Shown here: positions 35,687 through 47,787 of the stretch, one piece after another
Numbering within the stretch: position 1 is the stretch's first letter
Layout of the letters: each line of letters starts with the position of its first letter
Source: Coptis chinensis
Taxonomy: Eukaryota; Streptophyta; Magnoliopsida; Ranunculales; Ranunculaceae
Direction: 5' to 3'
Assembly: GCA_015680905.1 (NCBI GenBank)
Contig: CM027384.1
Coordinates: 77,657,501-77,721,500, forward strand
Length of the DNA: 64,000 nucleotides
The notes under the pieces: generated by a model
Database searches by the model: none
The model's input: only the letters and a program-made list of their open reading frames with translations
What the model was told of the DNA's origin: nothing
Program-made: the position numbers and the translations under genes

Positions 35687-36750
35687 ATGGAGGCACATCA
35701 CCAATTCGAAAGAATCATAGAAATCAATGTTGTACCAAGTGGGAGACCAAGTGTGGGAGCTAAATGTGTTTTGTGGAGTTGCTGGCTGTGAATTTGCAAA
35801 TCGCCTAACCAACTCATGAACTCAAGAGATGCCAAAGCATGACAGGCATCTATGCAAAGCTTTTGATTGCTATTGTTCTTTGTGTCATCTTTATGACAGT
35901 GGAAGTTATTGGAGACATTAAAGCTAACAATCTCACTTTTAGCTGATGCAGCACATCTCAGTTCAGATGTAGCTTCTTTTTGTGTCTTTGTTCTCCTTTG
36001 TGGGCGTCAGGGTGGGAGGCAACTCCTTGTAACTCCTACGGGTTCTTTAGAAATGAAGTTCTGGGCACATTGGGCTTCCATCCTGCTGATATGGCTTCTA
36101 ATTGGTATACTAGTCTATGAAGCCATTTGCAGACTGATCAACCACACTGCGCATGAAGTTAAGGGATATCTGATGTTTATTGTTGCAGCTATTGGCTTGG
36201 GGGTTAATATCGTAATGGCTGTGGTATTGTGCCACAATCATAGCCGTGGTCACAGCAATGATAATCGTGATTCCACTAGAGAAGCGAACAATACAGAGGT
36301 CGTAAACAGTGAAAAGCGGCATTGGAATATAAGTGTGCAGGGTGTTTATCTTCATGTAATTGGGGACTCCATCCAGAGTATAGGGGCAATGATTGCTTAA
36401 GCAATTTTATGGCACAAACCTGAATTGAAGATTATTGATCTGCTATGCACCTTCACCTTTTCTGTGATAGTGCTAGGGACAACCATCGAGATGCTTAGCA
36501 ACATATTTGAGGTCCTTATGGAGAGCACGCCAAGGGAAATTGACGTATCGAGGATCAAGGCAAGCTTTTGTGAGATGCTTGAGGTGGTGGACATTCATGA
36601 GCTGCACATCTGGTCCATAACAATAGGGAGGGAGATTGAGCCGGATGCCTGCACTGATATAGTGTTGTAAAATATGGTGGACTACTATACAAGTATACAT
36701 CAGAAGGGAGTGCAATATCAGCCATGTTACGATGCAGTAGAACGGTTGTA
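35687..36750 (+). pseudogene. MTP1-like vacuolar zinc transporter pseudogene
   Basis: The remains of a cation diffusion facilitator (MTP1/ZAT family), which exchanges Zn2+ for H+ at the tonoplast. An ATG at 35687 opens a segment resembling the MTP1 N-terminus (IIEINVVPSGRPS), ended early by TGA. Recognisable blocks follow in order: the first helices (LLIAIVLCVIFMTVEV), [14 protein letters not shown], which keeps the HXXXD-type metal site residues, [13 protein letters not shown], and GYLMFIVAAIGLGVNIVMAV. Next come a histidine loop reduced to HNHSRGHS, VQGVYLHVIGDSIQSIG with the second metal site, and VLMESTPREID with VHELHIW altered to IHELHIW. Frameshifts near 35935 and 35990 and a stop after the second metal site break it. 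Intronless, like Arabidopsis MTP1. Not functional as it stands. Confidence 0.88.
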
Positions 36751-37166
36751 GGGTGGCTTGCAGCTGTATATCTTGCGTTGCACCATTATATACATAAGGA
36801 TGTTGCTCTACAGTTTCTTTTGCTGCCAGGGAAAAGTTGAATTTTGTGTGAAATTTGTATTTTGCTCGTTTTGAAAAAAATGGTAGAGAATACACTATAC
36901 AGTCGAGACTCTAATGAGGACATGCATTTCACTTTTGCCTCTCACCGTATAGATACATCTTACTTTGCTCAATTAGGTTTTTTTATTTTATTATTATTAT
37001 TCATTTTGTTGGGGTGGGGTCTTTTCTTCTTCATAGTTACAAAGATTTATAGTATCAATGTATCAATTTTTGTTTGCACTATCTATTCCTACTGTTACCA
37101 AGCAGCTAAAATAATATGCTCGTCACTGAGTAAGTTAATATATATATTATATATCTATCTAATCTA
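36751..37166. other. Intergenic stretch, no gene seen
   Basis: T-rich sequence between the transporter pseudogene and the first Helitron. The open frame across it has no family resemblance. Confidence 0.45.
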
Positions 37167-37487
37167 TCTAATAAAACACAACTGTGTGGGGTCCGAAGGC
37201 TCAAATTCTTTTTCAGCAATTTATGATTTGGCAGAAACAACGAATCCCACCTGGTATACTACTTTCATCCATAGCGTCTGGATCCATGAGATTAGATTTT
37301 CTTTTCTAATCTCTCTTCCAACATCTGCCCTGACCGCCGCATCAGTCCCTCCCACTCCCACTCCCACCCCTAAAGTCTCCCTCTATAGTCTACCTCCAAT
37401 ACGAGTTCTTGCCATTTTCCTTTCCTGTAAACCCAAGTCCAAAATAAGGGGAATCAACTTATAAGCTCCTTAATATTATATGTTGAT

Positions 37488-37645
37488 CCAGGAACTGAAG
37501 TAACTCACTAATGAATCTGGCAGCTCGATGTATCTTTAACGTCTCCAAGACTGGTAGCTACCTCGGTTCAAGGCTCGGCGTGGTTGAACTCACTGTGGCT
37601 CTTCATTATGTCTTCAATGTTCCACAAGACAAGTTTCTTTTTGGA
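37488..37645 (+). pseudogene. Captured DXS exon fragment
   Basis: The frame reads [20 protein letters not shown] and then [15 protein letters not shown]. This matches 1-deoxy-D-xylulose 5-phosphate synthase near its thiamine-binding N-terminal part (plant sequence typically [20 protein letters not shown]). DXS makes the first dedicated intermediate of the plastid MEP isoprenoid pathway. Only about 45 residues remain, with a frameshift just before, and the following DVGHQ motif is lost. It sits directly upstream of the importin exons in the same orientation inside Helitron 1. Confidence 0.8.
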
Positions 37646-37659
37646 ATTTGCTTTGTAGG

Positions 37660-38880
37660 TGAGATTTCTAGAATTCATTCCGAGCATCCTGAACGTATCA
37701 AGGCAATGCCTTGCGAACGGTGAGGAGGATGTTGCTGCAATTGCTTTTGAAATTTTTGATGAGCTAATTGAATCTCTTGGAGTTTGTTCAAGTCAAAATT
37801 TGGAATCTAATACACGCCATCAGGGTTGGAAATGTCAAATGCATCAATTCTCTTTTATCTATGAATTGATTATTTCAACAAGATTAATTTTATAGCTATG
37901 CTCATGTCCCACAATCTCGTTCTCTGCTTCCACATCGCTATTCATATAATCTCATGGCTTGCAAAGTTATGTGCCCTTCACTTGTAGAAGCAACTGAAGG
38001 AGTTGAATTGGATGATCTTGCAAAGCAGAGCGAGCCTTGAAGTCATCGATACAATGGCTATAAACCTTCCCAAGCTTGTCTTTCCACCAATTTTGGAGTT
38101 TGCTTCATTGAAAGCGATCAAAATGTGAACCCCGCCTGCGGCGGCTTTAGGTGTTGTTTGTAAGGTTGTTTTAACCGATGAAAGAAAAAATGGAACCCAT
38201 CCTTCATATCATTTTGGGAACTCTAAGGTATCAAGAACAAATGGTAAGAGGAGCAGCATCATTTGCATTAGGCTAATTTGCTGAGCATTTGCAGCCTGAA
38301 CCCTAAACCCTAAATTACATCTCACTATGAAATCGTTCTTCCATGCATTTTAAATGCCCTTGAGGATGTGTCTGATGAAGTGAAGGTAAGTATTGGATGG
38401 AGGTTAAATGCTTCATGGTTTATTTATGTACACCACATGCATAATGGTATTACCTGCTTCTACAGGAAAAATCATATTATGCACTGGCTGCATTTTGTGA
38501 TAACATGGGTGAGGAAATACTTCCTTTTCTTGATCCCTTGATGGGGAGATTACTCACAGCACTCCAGAATAGCTCCCGAAATTTACAGGAGACATGCATG
38601 GTATACTTGCCATCTGATTTTTGCTTTTTTTGTGATAAGTTTTAAACTTTTAATTTTTAAATACTGGTTTAGTGTTTTTGATTTTAAGTAATTTTTTTCT
38701 TCTAAAACGACGATGATGCTTGCACAGTCTACAATTGGTTCTGTAGCCACTGCAGCAGAACAAGCCTTTGTTCCATATGCTGAAAGGGTTTTGGAGCTGA
38801 TGAAAAATTTTATGGTGCTCACAAATGATGAGGACCTTTGTTCACGAGCTAGGGCTACTGATATTGGATCAACACTTGCA
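37660..38880 (+). pseudogene. Captured importin-4 exons
   Basis: Successive pieces match plant importin-4 (importin beta family HEAT-repeat nuclear import receptor). They are [19 protein letters not shown] (about 37690), VCSSQNLESNTRHQ (37782), VIDTMAINLPKLVFP (38045), ALAAFCDNMGEEILPFLDPL (about 38490) and ATAAEQAFVPYAERVLELMK (38745). Introns are still present, for example donor GTAAGT at 38385 and acceptor TCTACAG before 38467, so the copy came from genomic DNA and not from mRNA. An internal stretch after DELIES is deleted, and the region around 38100-38330 carries stops and frame changes. After RARATD the sequence leaves the family. Confidence 0.85.
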
Positions 38881-39887
38881 GCGTTCGAGATTGAAGCAAT
38901 ACGAACATGGTGGCATGTGAGGGAAGGGGAGGGAATGTATGAAGATGAGTTTGCTAAGGCGAATAAAGTTGTCGGCATGGTAGGCATGACAACTTGATGA
39001 GCTATTCCTGTTTTGATGGTCAATATATTGTGAAAAATGCCACTATTTTTCGTGTTTGAAATATTTTCTTCAAATGGTAGTTGCATCAGGCATCAGCTTT
39101 TTCATATTGTTACTATTGGATTTATATAGGGGTTCTGGTTCTGGTCATTTCTCTGAATGAAAGGGGACTAGGAGGTGCTTTTTAAGTGAATACCTTGAAG
39201 TGTACTAGGGCAGTATGCGATATTTAGTGCTTTATGTCACAATATCTAATCATCCATGATCTTATTATGAATATTTTCTTGATGTTCTGCACAAAGAATG
39301 AAGGCTGGACTTGATTTGTTTAGGAGTAGTTTTACCCAATAAAAGGCAATTCTGAATGGTTACATTTCGTCATGTTTTCTTCGTAAGTGGAAGTTTTTCT
39401 TGTGATTGTTGCTGAAACAAAGGTCGAGTAGGTGCTTCTCTAGAAGTTAAAGTGCAGGGGATGGCATTTATTGGTGTCTCTGTGATTATACAAGTTTTGA
39501 TAAGAATTCCAAAACTTATGGTATGTTATTGTAGTATATTGATTTCTTACTATGAGTTTGTCTTAATCTGGATGTTGAAAGTGTCAAGCCCCAGGGGTTG
39601 GATTAGAAATGGTTTGGCAGAATGTTTAGTATAATGGTGGTGGTTATTGTATCATTGATTCTATGTTATTCGCAATATTGATCTTTAGTGTAGGGGATGT
39701 TTTCTGTGGATGCTTCGGAAAATGAAGGTCAGAATAAAATGAGGGTACTTGACTGTCGCTGTCAGAAACATGTCTTCAGACTTTGTATCTTAAATGTAGT
39801 TTTTAGAAAAATTACAGTTAAGATGGAATCGCGTTCACTTTGCAGGAAACGTATGATCAAGAGCATGCTACGAAAGAACCCATATAG
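38881..39887. other. Helitron 1 interior of unknown origin
   Basis: No recognisable gene fragment. The short open continuation after the importin piece (to the TGA at 38996) is not importin sequence. Confidence 0.4.
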
Positions 39888-39976
39888 ACCGACCGTAACG
39901 CAACGCACGTCGAGCGTCGAGGTAGCGCCGCAGGCACAACGACGCCTCGCGGGCCGTAGGCACGGGCATACCCTAG
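39888..39976 (+). other. Helitron 1 3' terminus
   Basis: A GC-rich tract with GGTAGCGCCGCAGG, then GGGCCGTAGGCACGGGC and finally ATACCCTAG before host T. It is shared with the ends at 50305-50381 and 60351-60535. Confidence 0.8.
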
Positions 39977-40382
39977 TATTCTAACAAAGCACAATGGTGT
40001 GGGGCCGAAGGGCCCAATCCAATGGCCCAAAATCTTTTTTTACCAAATTATGACCTGGCAGAAAAAACGAATTCCACCTGGTATGCTGTTTCTATTCGCA
40101 ATATCTGGGTCCATCTGCTTCTCTCCCATATCACTCTTTTTTAGTGCTCGACTTCTTACTGGTCGTTCTTACCTTCTTCAGTCTAGCTGTTTTAAGGTAA
40201 GTTTGCTACCATTTTATTTATTCCTTTTGATTCTCTTAGTTCTTTTCTTTTTTATTGGTTTTAAAAACCCCCAAAAGAACAACCTTTTCCATCCTTTTTT
40301 TCGTCCTCATCAAGGTCAAACTATCCTACGAAAGGACAATACTTTTTGGTTTTGCGAAATATCAGCAGTTTTGTTTGTAACA

Positions 40383-40438
40383 GGACTTAGAGGGGCTACA
40401 ACTTTTGCCCTTGCTCTACAATCAGTTCATGAACTCCC
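40383..40438 (+). pseudogene. Captured NHX5/6 exon fragment A
   Basis: GLRGATTFALALQSVHELP matches the plant endosomal Na+/H+ antiporters NHX5/NHX6 (typically GLRGAMAFALALQSVHDLP) after a good acceptor (GTAACAG). In the intact protein this piece comes after the segment now found at 47944-48398, so the order is reversed here. Only 19 residues. Confidence 0.6.
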
Positions 40439-40876
40439 GTTTTCTTCATTTCAAGTTGGTTTGAATAAGTAACTGATCCCTTTGTTTGTTTTTTTTTCTT
40501 TATAATGATCAGGTGTTGTGAAATGGGTTATGAGAGTAATGTTATAGAGACCGAATCTATTTATCATAAAGTTACTAATCCAACACTTTCACCTATTCAT
40601 CTTCAAGGTTAGTTAGTTATAATACTAAGACTTAAAGTTTGTTGCCAGACAATATTCACATAAAGTTTGTTGCCAAACAATATTCACATAATTTTGTTTT
40701 CTTCTCTGATATATGTTTGTGTTCTCAATGATCACTAATTAATTCTATATATGCTAATTTGTGTTTTTTAAGACACTCTGACACTACCGCTTTGGCTTTC
40801 CATGGTATGTACTTCATTTTTTATAGTACTTAATGTCATTGGATCGTCACTGTTGGGAATATGGGATTCAAAACAT

Positions 40877-40931
40877 GAGGAGATAGTACGTACTAGGTAG
40901 CGCCAAAGGCGCGTTGAGTTCATCAGTGTCG
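40877..40931 (+). other. Internal Helitron-end-like sequence
   Basis: GAGGAGATAGTACGTACTAG then GTAGCGCCAAAGGCGCGTTG, ending CATCAGTGTCG. It matches 50305-50357 but lacks the closing hairpin and CTAG. It may be an eroded older terminus or a duplicated subterminal region. Confidence 0.6.
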
Positions 40932-41063
40932 TACTTCACTTTTTGGCCAAAACAACAGTACATCTTCGACTTTCTACGATTCCATGGTACGTACTTCAGT
41001 ATTATTGCCATTGCAAACTCCAAACTTTCGTTTTCGTTGTTAATCTTTTTCTGTTTTACAGGA

Positions 41064-42491
41064 TCGCATGGATAAGGGTAAACGTCCAATGGACCCTTCT
41101 AAGAATCCATCGAACAAGAAAACCCAGATTTTTGTTCCGGTTGCAGATAGACTCTTCCTCCAACCACCTACTCCTCAACGACCTGCTCGCTCCCGGGTAT
41201 TACTCTCGCCTGGCTCCATTCTGCTCAGTTGCGCTTGACCAAAAACTGCTTATGTTGCCAATTCTCATTACGTTTTTGAACTCTGCTTATTTGCTCATTA
41301 TGTTGCCAATTTGTTGGTTTCACATTACATTTTTGAACTGCTTATTTGGTTTATATAGCTTCTGACGCCACCAATCCTCAACAAAGGGAAACGCCCTTTT
41401 GACCCTTCTAATGAACCTTCCAAGCAGAACAAATATGCTTTTGTTGCCCTCCAAGATATGCTCAGTCTTCAACCGCCTCCTGGCTTCTGGGTATTTACTG
41501 CTCCTATTTTTCTATCTCTATCTCGCCTATATATATTTCCCCACTTACGTTGTCGTTACTGTTGGCCCATTTTTGTGTTTGGTTTATTACCATTTACTGT
41601 TTTATTCATTTCCTTCTGGTCCCCACATTTTTAAAATTTAATTATAACTACCGTTTATTGATTTATTCATATCTAATTTATTCCTCTTTCTCCCCATCCG
41701 TCTATGTGTAGAGAACACCCCCTTCCTCCAACAAAGAGACATAACTAACAAAAGGAATGCTAGGTCAGCATGCTCGAAGGGCAAGAGAAAGGCAGCTCAG
41801 ACTTCGCCAACCAAGCGCGTCGTGTAATTGGCCACCAGCTGATAGGTTCAGCATTAAATACCTCTCCTTCACTTCCCCGCACTCCATCTACAACTGATAG
41901 GTGGCGAGCACAGGGTACTACGATTACACCTTGTACGACACCATATAGGCGTCTTCCTTCTTCTGAGTTTCTTCAGAAATCTCTATCATTCCTTAATCCT
42001 GTCAGGCTGTTTACACTCCCTGAAGAACATGTCGCATCAAGTACCCATGACAATGAGATCTTCGTGCCAACGCGGTCTCACCAAAATGCAAGATTAGTAC
42101 GGGGTTCAATGAACCTTTCTCTTGGTTCTTCCTGGTTGACATTTTAAAAAAATCTATAATATTTTCTTCTATATTCTTTGCAGTGCGGGTAACTGCGTGT
42201 CTACTATCTCATCATTAGTTCATCCAATACCACCTTCAACAAATGCAGCTTCAACTTCTACATCATCATCAACTAACCGAAATCCGCGGTATATTTCACA
42301 TTTATTAAAACAGGAATGCAAAAATATTGGCTCCTTTGTCTAAATAATGTAATTCTTCTCTCCTGTAGACCACAACCATTTGGTGATCCTGCACAATACT
42401 GTGAGGATATTCACAATAATGGCTTTGACCATCCGATTTCTGCTAATAATGCTGACATCAGTGATGATGAAGACGAAGCTGACAATATTTA
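41064..42491 (+). pseudogene. Pro/Ser-rich exons, possible Helitron replicase N-terminus
   Basis: A series of exon-like pieces with GT/AG borders. Two adjacent exons (about 41064-41196 and 41360-41490) repeat the same pattern: KGKRP, DPS, PS, FV and LQPP at matching spacing. They are followed by basic and Pro/Ser/Thr-rich pieces, the last of which ends in an acidic tail (ISDDEDEADNI). Low-complexity leaders of this kind precede the Rep and helicase domains in plant Helitron proteins. No Rep or helicase motif is present, so the assignment is a guess from context. Confidence 0.35.
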
Positions 42492-42765
42492 GTGACTTTT
42501 TCACTAATTCGTATTTTTTAACCTTACATCAACTGAATTTTTTGTTCTATACATATCTATTTTAAGTTCCTACTTAATGGTGATGTCTTTTTATGCTATT
42601 TCAAACTTAAAGATCTATGCTAAATGATATTTTGAGATCCCTTAAACACATAGCACCTTTTTAAGTGTGCAGGCCTCAATGTTGATGAGTACTTTTATAT
42701 GATTGGTTTTTTTTTTTTAACATTTAGCGTTCAAGTTTGTTCTTTTGGGGTACTAATGTTCAATC

Positions 42766-42941
42766 TTTTGGACGGGTGTAATAGGTGTGGGACCACTGGA
42801 TCATGGCCCACACTATTAAGTTAAATATAAACTATATAAACTCTGAGATTGTGTGGCCATGCAAGTACGCCACTCTTCTCCTTCTTTGCCTCTCTTTCTT
42901 TCTTCTTCTAACTCTTGCCCTTTGATTAACCAAAACTAACT
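42766..42941 (+). repeat. 5' LTR of second Copia element
   Basis: It starts TTTTGGACGGG and ends CCAAAACTAACT just before the primer site. The 176 bp match 47610-47787. Confidence 0.85.
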
Positions 42942-43219
42942 TGGTATCGGAGCAATCTCCTCTATCAAATCTCTTCTCTCCCTTCCAACTAACAGGGGGA
43001 GGAATTCCGATCTCCCTTGTTCAATCTGCTCCAAACTTGGATCTTTATCCTATGATGATACTCTACTGATATTGTTCAATCTGCCTCTCTCGTTGTTTTT
43101 TTTCCAACTTGATGGTATGATAGGGTATCTATGGATTGTTGGATTAGTGATCTGATTATTGTCGTCTAGTGCTTCCTTATCGCGTTCGCTACACTTTGTT
43201 TCTCTCTTTTGAGAGCTAC

Positions 43220-44080
43220 TGTTTTGCCCTATGGTTGAACCCAAAACTACCCTCCTGTTGATGACTTCTCGTATGTTGGTAAGTCTCTTACGTCTGTCAA
43301 GTTTAATGGACACAATTATCTTACCTGGAAGCACGCTATCTCACACTTTTTGATTGGAAAGAGGAAACTGAAGTATGTTAATGATGAACCACTGGATAAA
43401 CAGGACTCAGGATATGATGATTGGTTTGCTGAAAACTCAATGGTAATGACTTGGCTTTGGAATAGTATGGAGCCGTATGTGGCTGTGAATGTGCAATTGC
43501 TTGACACAGCAAAGAAATTCTGAGTTTCTCTACACGAGATGTACTCTCAAGAAAATAATGTCACAAAAATTCATGATATGTTCCCGACTATGTTTGACTT
43601 GAAACAAGCAGAAAGTACATCTATATTAATGAGCATTTTAGCAAGTTTAAGGGACTTTGGGATGAATGGCTTGTTTATCACCCTTACACCACGGATCTTA
43701 AGATTCAAAAGGAACAACGAGATCAAATGTAGACTATGATGTTCTTACATAGTCTCAATTCTGAGTATACTGCATTTAAAGACCGAATTCTTGCTGGTGA
43801 GACCATACCCATGGCCTCTCAAGCTCTTTCTCGACTCATGAGGAAGAAACAGGAAAACATAGTAACTTTACCACACCCTATGGGGAGTTCAACATTGATT
43901 TCTTCAGGATTTTGTGGAGGCCGTGGTAGTGGTAGTGGTCGTGGTAATGTTTGTGGCAACCGTGGTGGTGGTCGTGGAGGCCGAGGTAACCTGGGTAATC
44001 TAAAATGTACCTTTTGTGGTCGAACTAACCACTTGGAGGACAGGTGTTGGAAGAAATATGGCAAACCTGAGTGGGCTAAT
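43220..44080 (+). mobile_element. gag-like part of second Copia element
   Basis: A UBN2-type gag region followed by a Gly/Arg-rich stretch and a CX2CX4HX4C zinc knuckle (CTFCGRTNHLEDRC) near 44010-44050. Broken fossil. Confidence 0.8.
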
Positions 44081-44289
44081 CAAGTTTTTGAGGAATCTTA
44101 TACTTCTAATGCTTTTGTTCCCTTAGCGGGAGGTGTCTCCCCAACTTCTTCATCTGCCGGTACGCGTGATGAGATACTGCATCAAATTCTTCACCAACTT
44201 TCAAATCTGTTGCCTTCTAATCATGTTCCTGCAACGGCAACACTTGCTGATTCAGGTAATACAACATTTATGGGTACTTCACCCTCATC

Positions 44290-45165
44290 ATGGGTGATTG
44301 ATTCTGGTGCAAGCTCTCACATGGTTGGTAATATATCTCATTTTGATCGTTTTGTGCCTTCTCAATCCAATATTATTCTTGCTGATGGATCCTCTCGACT
44401 GGTTCTTGGAACTGGAGTCTTACAACCCACCAAGAATTAACTTTAAAATCTGGTTTATATGTTCCAACATTTCCATTTAATTTGTTATCCGTGAGCCAAT
44501 TGACCAAGTCCATGAATTGTTCCATAACATTTACCCCAACATTTTGTGTATTTCAGGATCTCACGATGAGGACTGTGATTGGTTCGGGGCATGAAAAAAA
44601 TGGGTTATATTATCTAGATGCTGCAAAGTCAAGTTCACCTTCAGCTTTGAGTGCTTCAGTTTCTACCTACCAGTGGCATTGTCGGTTAGGTCATCCGTCA
44701 GTTGATAGGTTAAGGGCGTTAATTCCACAGTTGAGTCCAGTGTATGTATTGGAATGTGATGCTTGTCAATTAGGCAAGCACCACCATAGTTCTTTTCCTA
44801 GTCGTGGTGTTCAACGTCAATCGAGCCCTTTTGATCTTATACACACCGATATTTGGGGTCCTGCTCGAATAAAAAGCACTCTTGATTATTCTTATTTTGT
44901 TATCTTTGTGGATGATTTTTCTCGCATGACTTGGTTGTTTTTATTAAAAGATAGATCTGAATTACCTCGTGTTTTTATGTCATTTTACAATGAGATTTTG
45001 ACGCAATTTGACAAAAAGATTAAGATTTTGCGTTCAGATAACGCTCTTGAATATGCTAGGAGTACTACTCTCCAAGCCTTTTGTACTAAAAGGAGCATTA
45101 TTCATCAGACCACTTGTCCACATACGTCTCAGCAGAATGGTGTCGCTGAGATAAACATAGACACT
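44290..45165 (+). mobile_element. Protease and integrase part of second Copia element
   Basis: A retropepsin motif (VIDSGASSHM, near 44295), a pre-integrase zinc segment (CDACQLGKHH near 44755), and a DDE core with DIWGPA (44848) and LRSDNALEY (45028). Broken fossil. Confidence 0.85.
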
Positions 45166-46189
45166 TGTTGGATGTAGCCCTGCACTTTAATGTTCACTAC
45201 ACATGTTCCCAAAACCTTTTAGGCTGATTCTGCCCTTACTGCATGCTACCTCATTAATCGAATGCCATCTCCTGTCTTGGGTCGAAAGAGTCCTTTCTCT
45301 TTACTTTATCCTTCCCAAAATCCATTTGCCTTATCACCACGGGTGTTTGGTTGTGTAGCCTTTGTTCATAACTTAGGTCCTGGTCAAGATAAACTAGCTC
45401 CTTGTTCCACCAAGTGTGTCTTTCTTGGCTACCCTCATACCCAAAAAGGGTATCGATGTTATTCTCTTGCGACTCGTCACTATTTTGTTAGTGCTGACGT
45501 TACCTTTTTTGAGTCAATTCCGTATTTTTCGTCCACTGGTCAGATTTATGATACTGACCTGGTCTCCTCTGGCCAGGGGGAGTTCTTGCTACCAATGATT
45601 CCATCTACAGTGTCTCTGTCTCCACATGTAGTGTCTCCACCTCCACCCACAGTAACTCCGAGCCCATTTCAGGTTTATCAACGTAAAAAGAATTGTCGTG
45701 AGCTCTCAAAGGTACCTGCCGTTGAACAATCACAGTCTTCACATGAGGTTCCTTCTGCAGTGTCAAAAACACCTAGAGTTGAAAATTCGGTAATCTCAAA
45801 AGCACCTACTGTTGAACAATCACAGTCTACGCTAGAGATCCCTCCTAACCTTGATGTACCCATTGCTCAAAGGAAAGGTACTCGCCATTGCACCAATCCT
45901 TCTTCGGTTGTCTTAAAGGCTCCAATAGTTGAACAATCACAACCCCCACCAGAAATTCCTCCTTCTGATCTTGCTCAAAGGAAAGGTACTCGCCATTGCA
46001 CCCAACACCCGCTCTCCAACTTTGTATCTTGACACCGCCTATCTCCATCTTTCCATTCCTTTGTTGCTGCTTTGTCTACTGTGTCTGTTCCTACTTCCTA
46101 TACACAGGCTCTTTCTTCAACAGGGTGGAAGCTTGCCATGAATGAGGAGATAGATGCCCTTCATACCAATATTACTTAGGGAACTTGTT

Positions 46190-47600
46190 CATCTTCCCAC
46201 TGGGAAGAAAATTGTTGGATATCTACCAGATGGTTCAATTGAACGTCTTAAAGCAAGGATGGTAGCAAAGGGGTATACACAAACTTATGGGGTGGATTAT
46301 ATGGAGACGTTTTCTCCAGTTGCTCGTTTAGACTCTATGCGAATTTTAATATCTGTTGTTGTCCACTATAACTAGCCTTTGTACCAGCTTGATATTAAAA
46401 ATGCCTTTTTACATGGAGACCTTCAAAATGAAGTGCACATGGATCAACCTCCAGGTTACTTTGTGTCTGGAAATGAGCATATGGTTTGTCGTCTCAAGAA
46501 AGCTATCTATGGGATGAAGCAATCGCCTAGGGCCTAGTTTGATAAACTCAGCTCAGTGCTACTTCAATATGGCTTTAAGCGTTCATCCTCTGACCACTCA
46601 ATGTTTGTTCATCACTCTATTGGGGGTACTATCCTATTGATTGTGTATGTAGACGACATCATCATTACAGGGAGTGATTCTACTGGTATCGCAAACTTGA
46701 AAGCTCACCTTGCTACTTAGTTTCATACCAAAGACTTGGGTCTTCTTCGTTATTTCCTCGGCATTGAGGTAGCACGGTCCAAGGACAGTGTTACATTATC
46801 ACAGAGAAAATATGTGTTAGATATTCTTTCTGATGTTGGGCTTCTTGGCTCTCGACTTGTTGACACTCCCATGGATCCAGCTATAAAACTAGATGCTACG
46901 CAAGGGGTGGTTTTCCCAGATCCTGGTCGCTATTGCCGCATGGTTGGTTGTCTTATTTATTTAACTACCACTCGTCCAGACATCACCTCTGCTGTTGGAG
47001 TTGTGAGTCAGTTCATGCATGCTCCTAGGCAGCCTCATTTGGACGCTGTAATCCGCATTTTGAGATATCTCAAGGGTGTTCTTGGCAGAGGTTTGATTTA
47101 CCGGCGTTCTTCAAATTTGTTGATTTCTGGATATTCCGATGCCGATTGGGCAGGTAGCATCATGGATAGACGCTCTAGATCTGGTTATTGCACCTTTGTT
47201 GGTGGTAATCTTGTCACATGGCGTAGCAAGAAACAAAGTGTGGTTGCTCGATCTAGTGCAGAGGCTGAGTATCGTGCTATGGCACATACTGCTAGTGAAA
47301 TGTTATGGGTTTGGTCTTTGCTTTATGACTTTGGGATACGTTCTCGTCAGCCTATGGAGATGTACTGTGATAATCAAGCTGCAATCTTCATTGTCAATAA
47401 CCTTGTGTTTCATGAGTGCACCAAACACATTGAAGTTGATTGTCATTTTATCCGAGACCTTTTGATGCATAAATTGATTGCTACTCCCTATGTCAAATCT
47501 GAAGATCAGTTAGGTGATATCTTCACAAAGCCACTGAGTCGAGTAATCCTTAATATGTTATGTTCCAAGCTAGGCATATTTGATTTATATGCTCCAGCTT
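46190..47600 (+). mobile_element. Reverse transcriptase and RNase H of second Copia element
   Basis: [20 protein letters not shown] opens the recognisable reverse transcriptase. The catalytic YVDD is near 46648, and RNase H (about 47100-47590) has SSAEAEYRAM and EMYCDNQAA. Broken fossil. Confidence 0.85.
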
Positions 47601-47609
47601 GAGGGGGAG

Positions 47610-47787
47610 TTTTGGAAGGGTGTAATAGGTGTAGGACCACTGGATCATAGCCCACACCCTATTAGGTTAAATATAAACTATATAAACTTTGAGATTGTGT
47701 GGCCATGCAAGTATGCCACTCTTCTCCTTCTCTGCCTCTCTTTCTTTCTTCTTCTAACTCTTGCCCTTTGATTAACCAAAACTAACT
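47610..47787 (+). repeat. 3' LTR of second Copia element
   Basis: Directly follows the polypurine tract and ends at the CAATC target copy. Confidence 0.85.

Larger units (their letters stand above)
37167..39976 (+). mobile_element. Helitron 1, non-autonomous, gene-carrying
   Basis: Its start, TCTAATAAAACACA followed by TGTGTGGGGTCCGAAGG, is closely similar to the start of the next element at 39980. Its end is a GC-rich stem region followed by GGGCATACCCTAG (CTAG at 39973-39976) and host T. Helitrons begin TC, end CTRR after a small hairpin and insert between A and T without target copies; the base before the start is A and the base after the end is T. Inside are pieces of at least two host genes with introns and no replicase. 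About 2.8 kb. Confidence 0.8.
42766..47787 (+). mobile_element. Ty1/Copia retrotransposon in Helitron 2, broken
   Basis: A 5.0-kb Copia copy with short LTRs (42766-42941 and 47610-47787), primer site TGGTATCGGAGCA at 42942, polypurine tract GAGGGGGAG at 47601-47609, and identical target copies CAATC (42761-42765 and 47788-47792). Gag, protease, integrase, reverse transcriptase and RNase H all occur in Copia order. The coding part has several interruptions, roughly six to eight. By eye the LTRs differ at about seven positions plus one 2-bp gap, so this is the youngest-looking of the three Copia copies. It inserted after Helitron 2 had formed. Confidence 0.92.

Noticed and set aside
36844-37464. 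Plus-strand open frame of about 206 codons
   Set aside because: It is T-rich, hydrophobic by composition only, crosses the Helitron 1 border and lacks any family motif.
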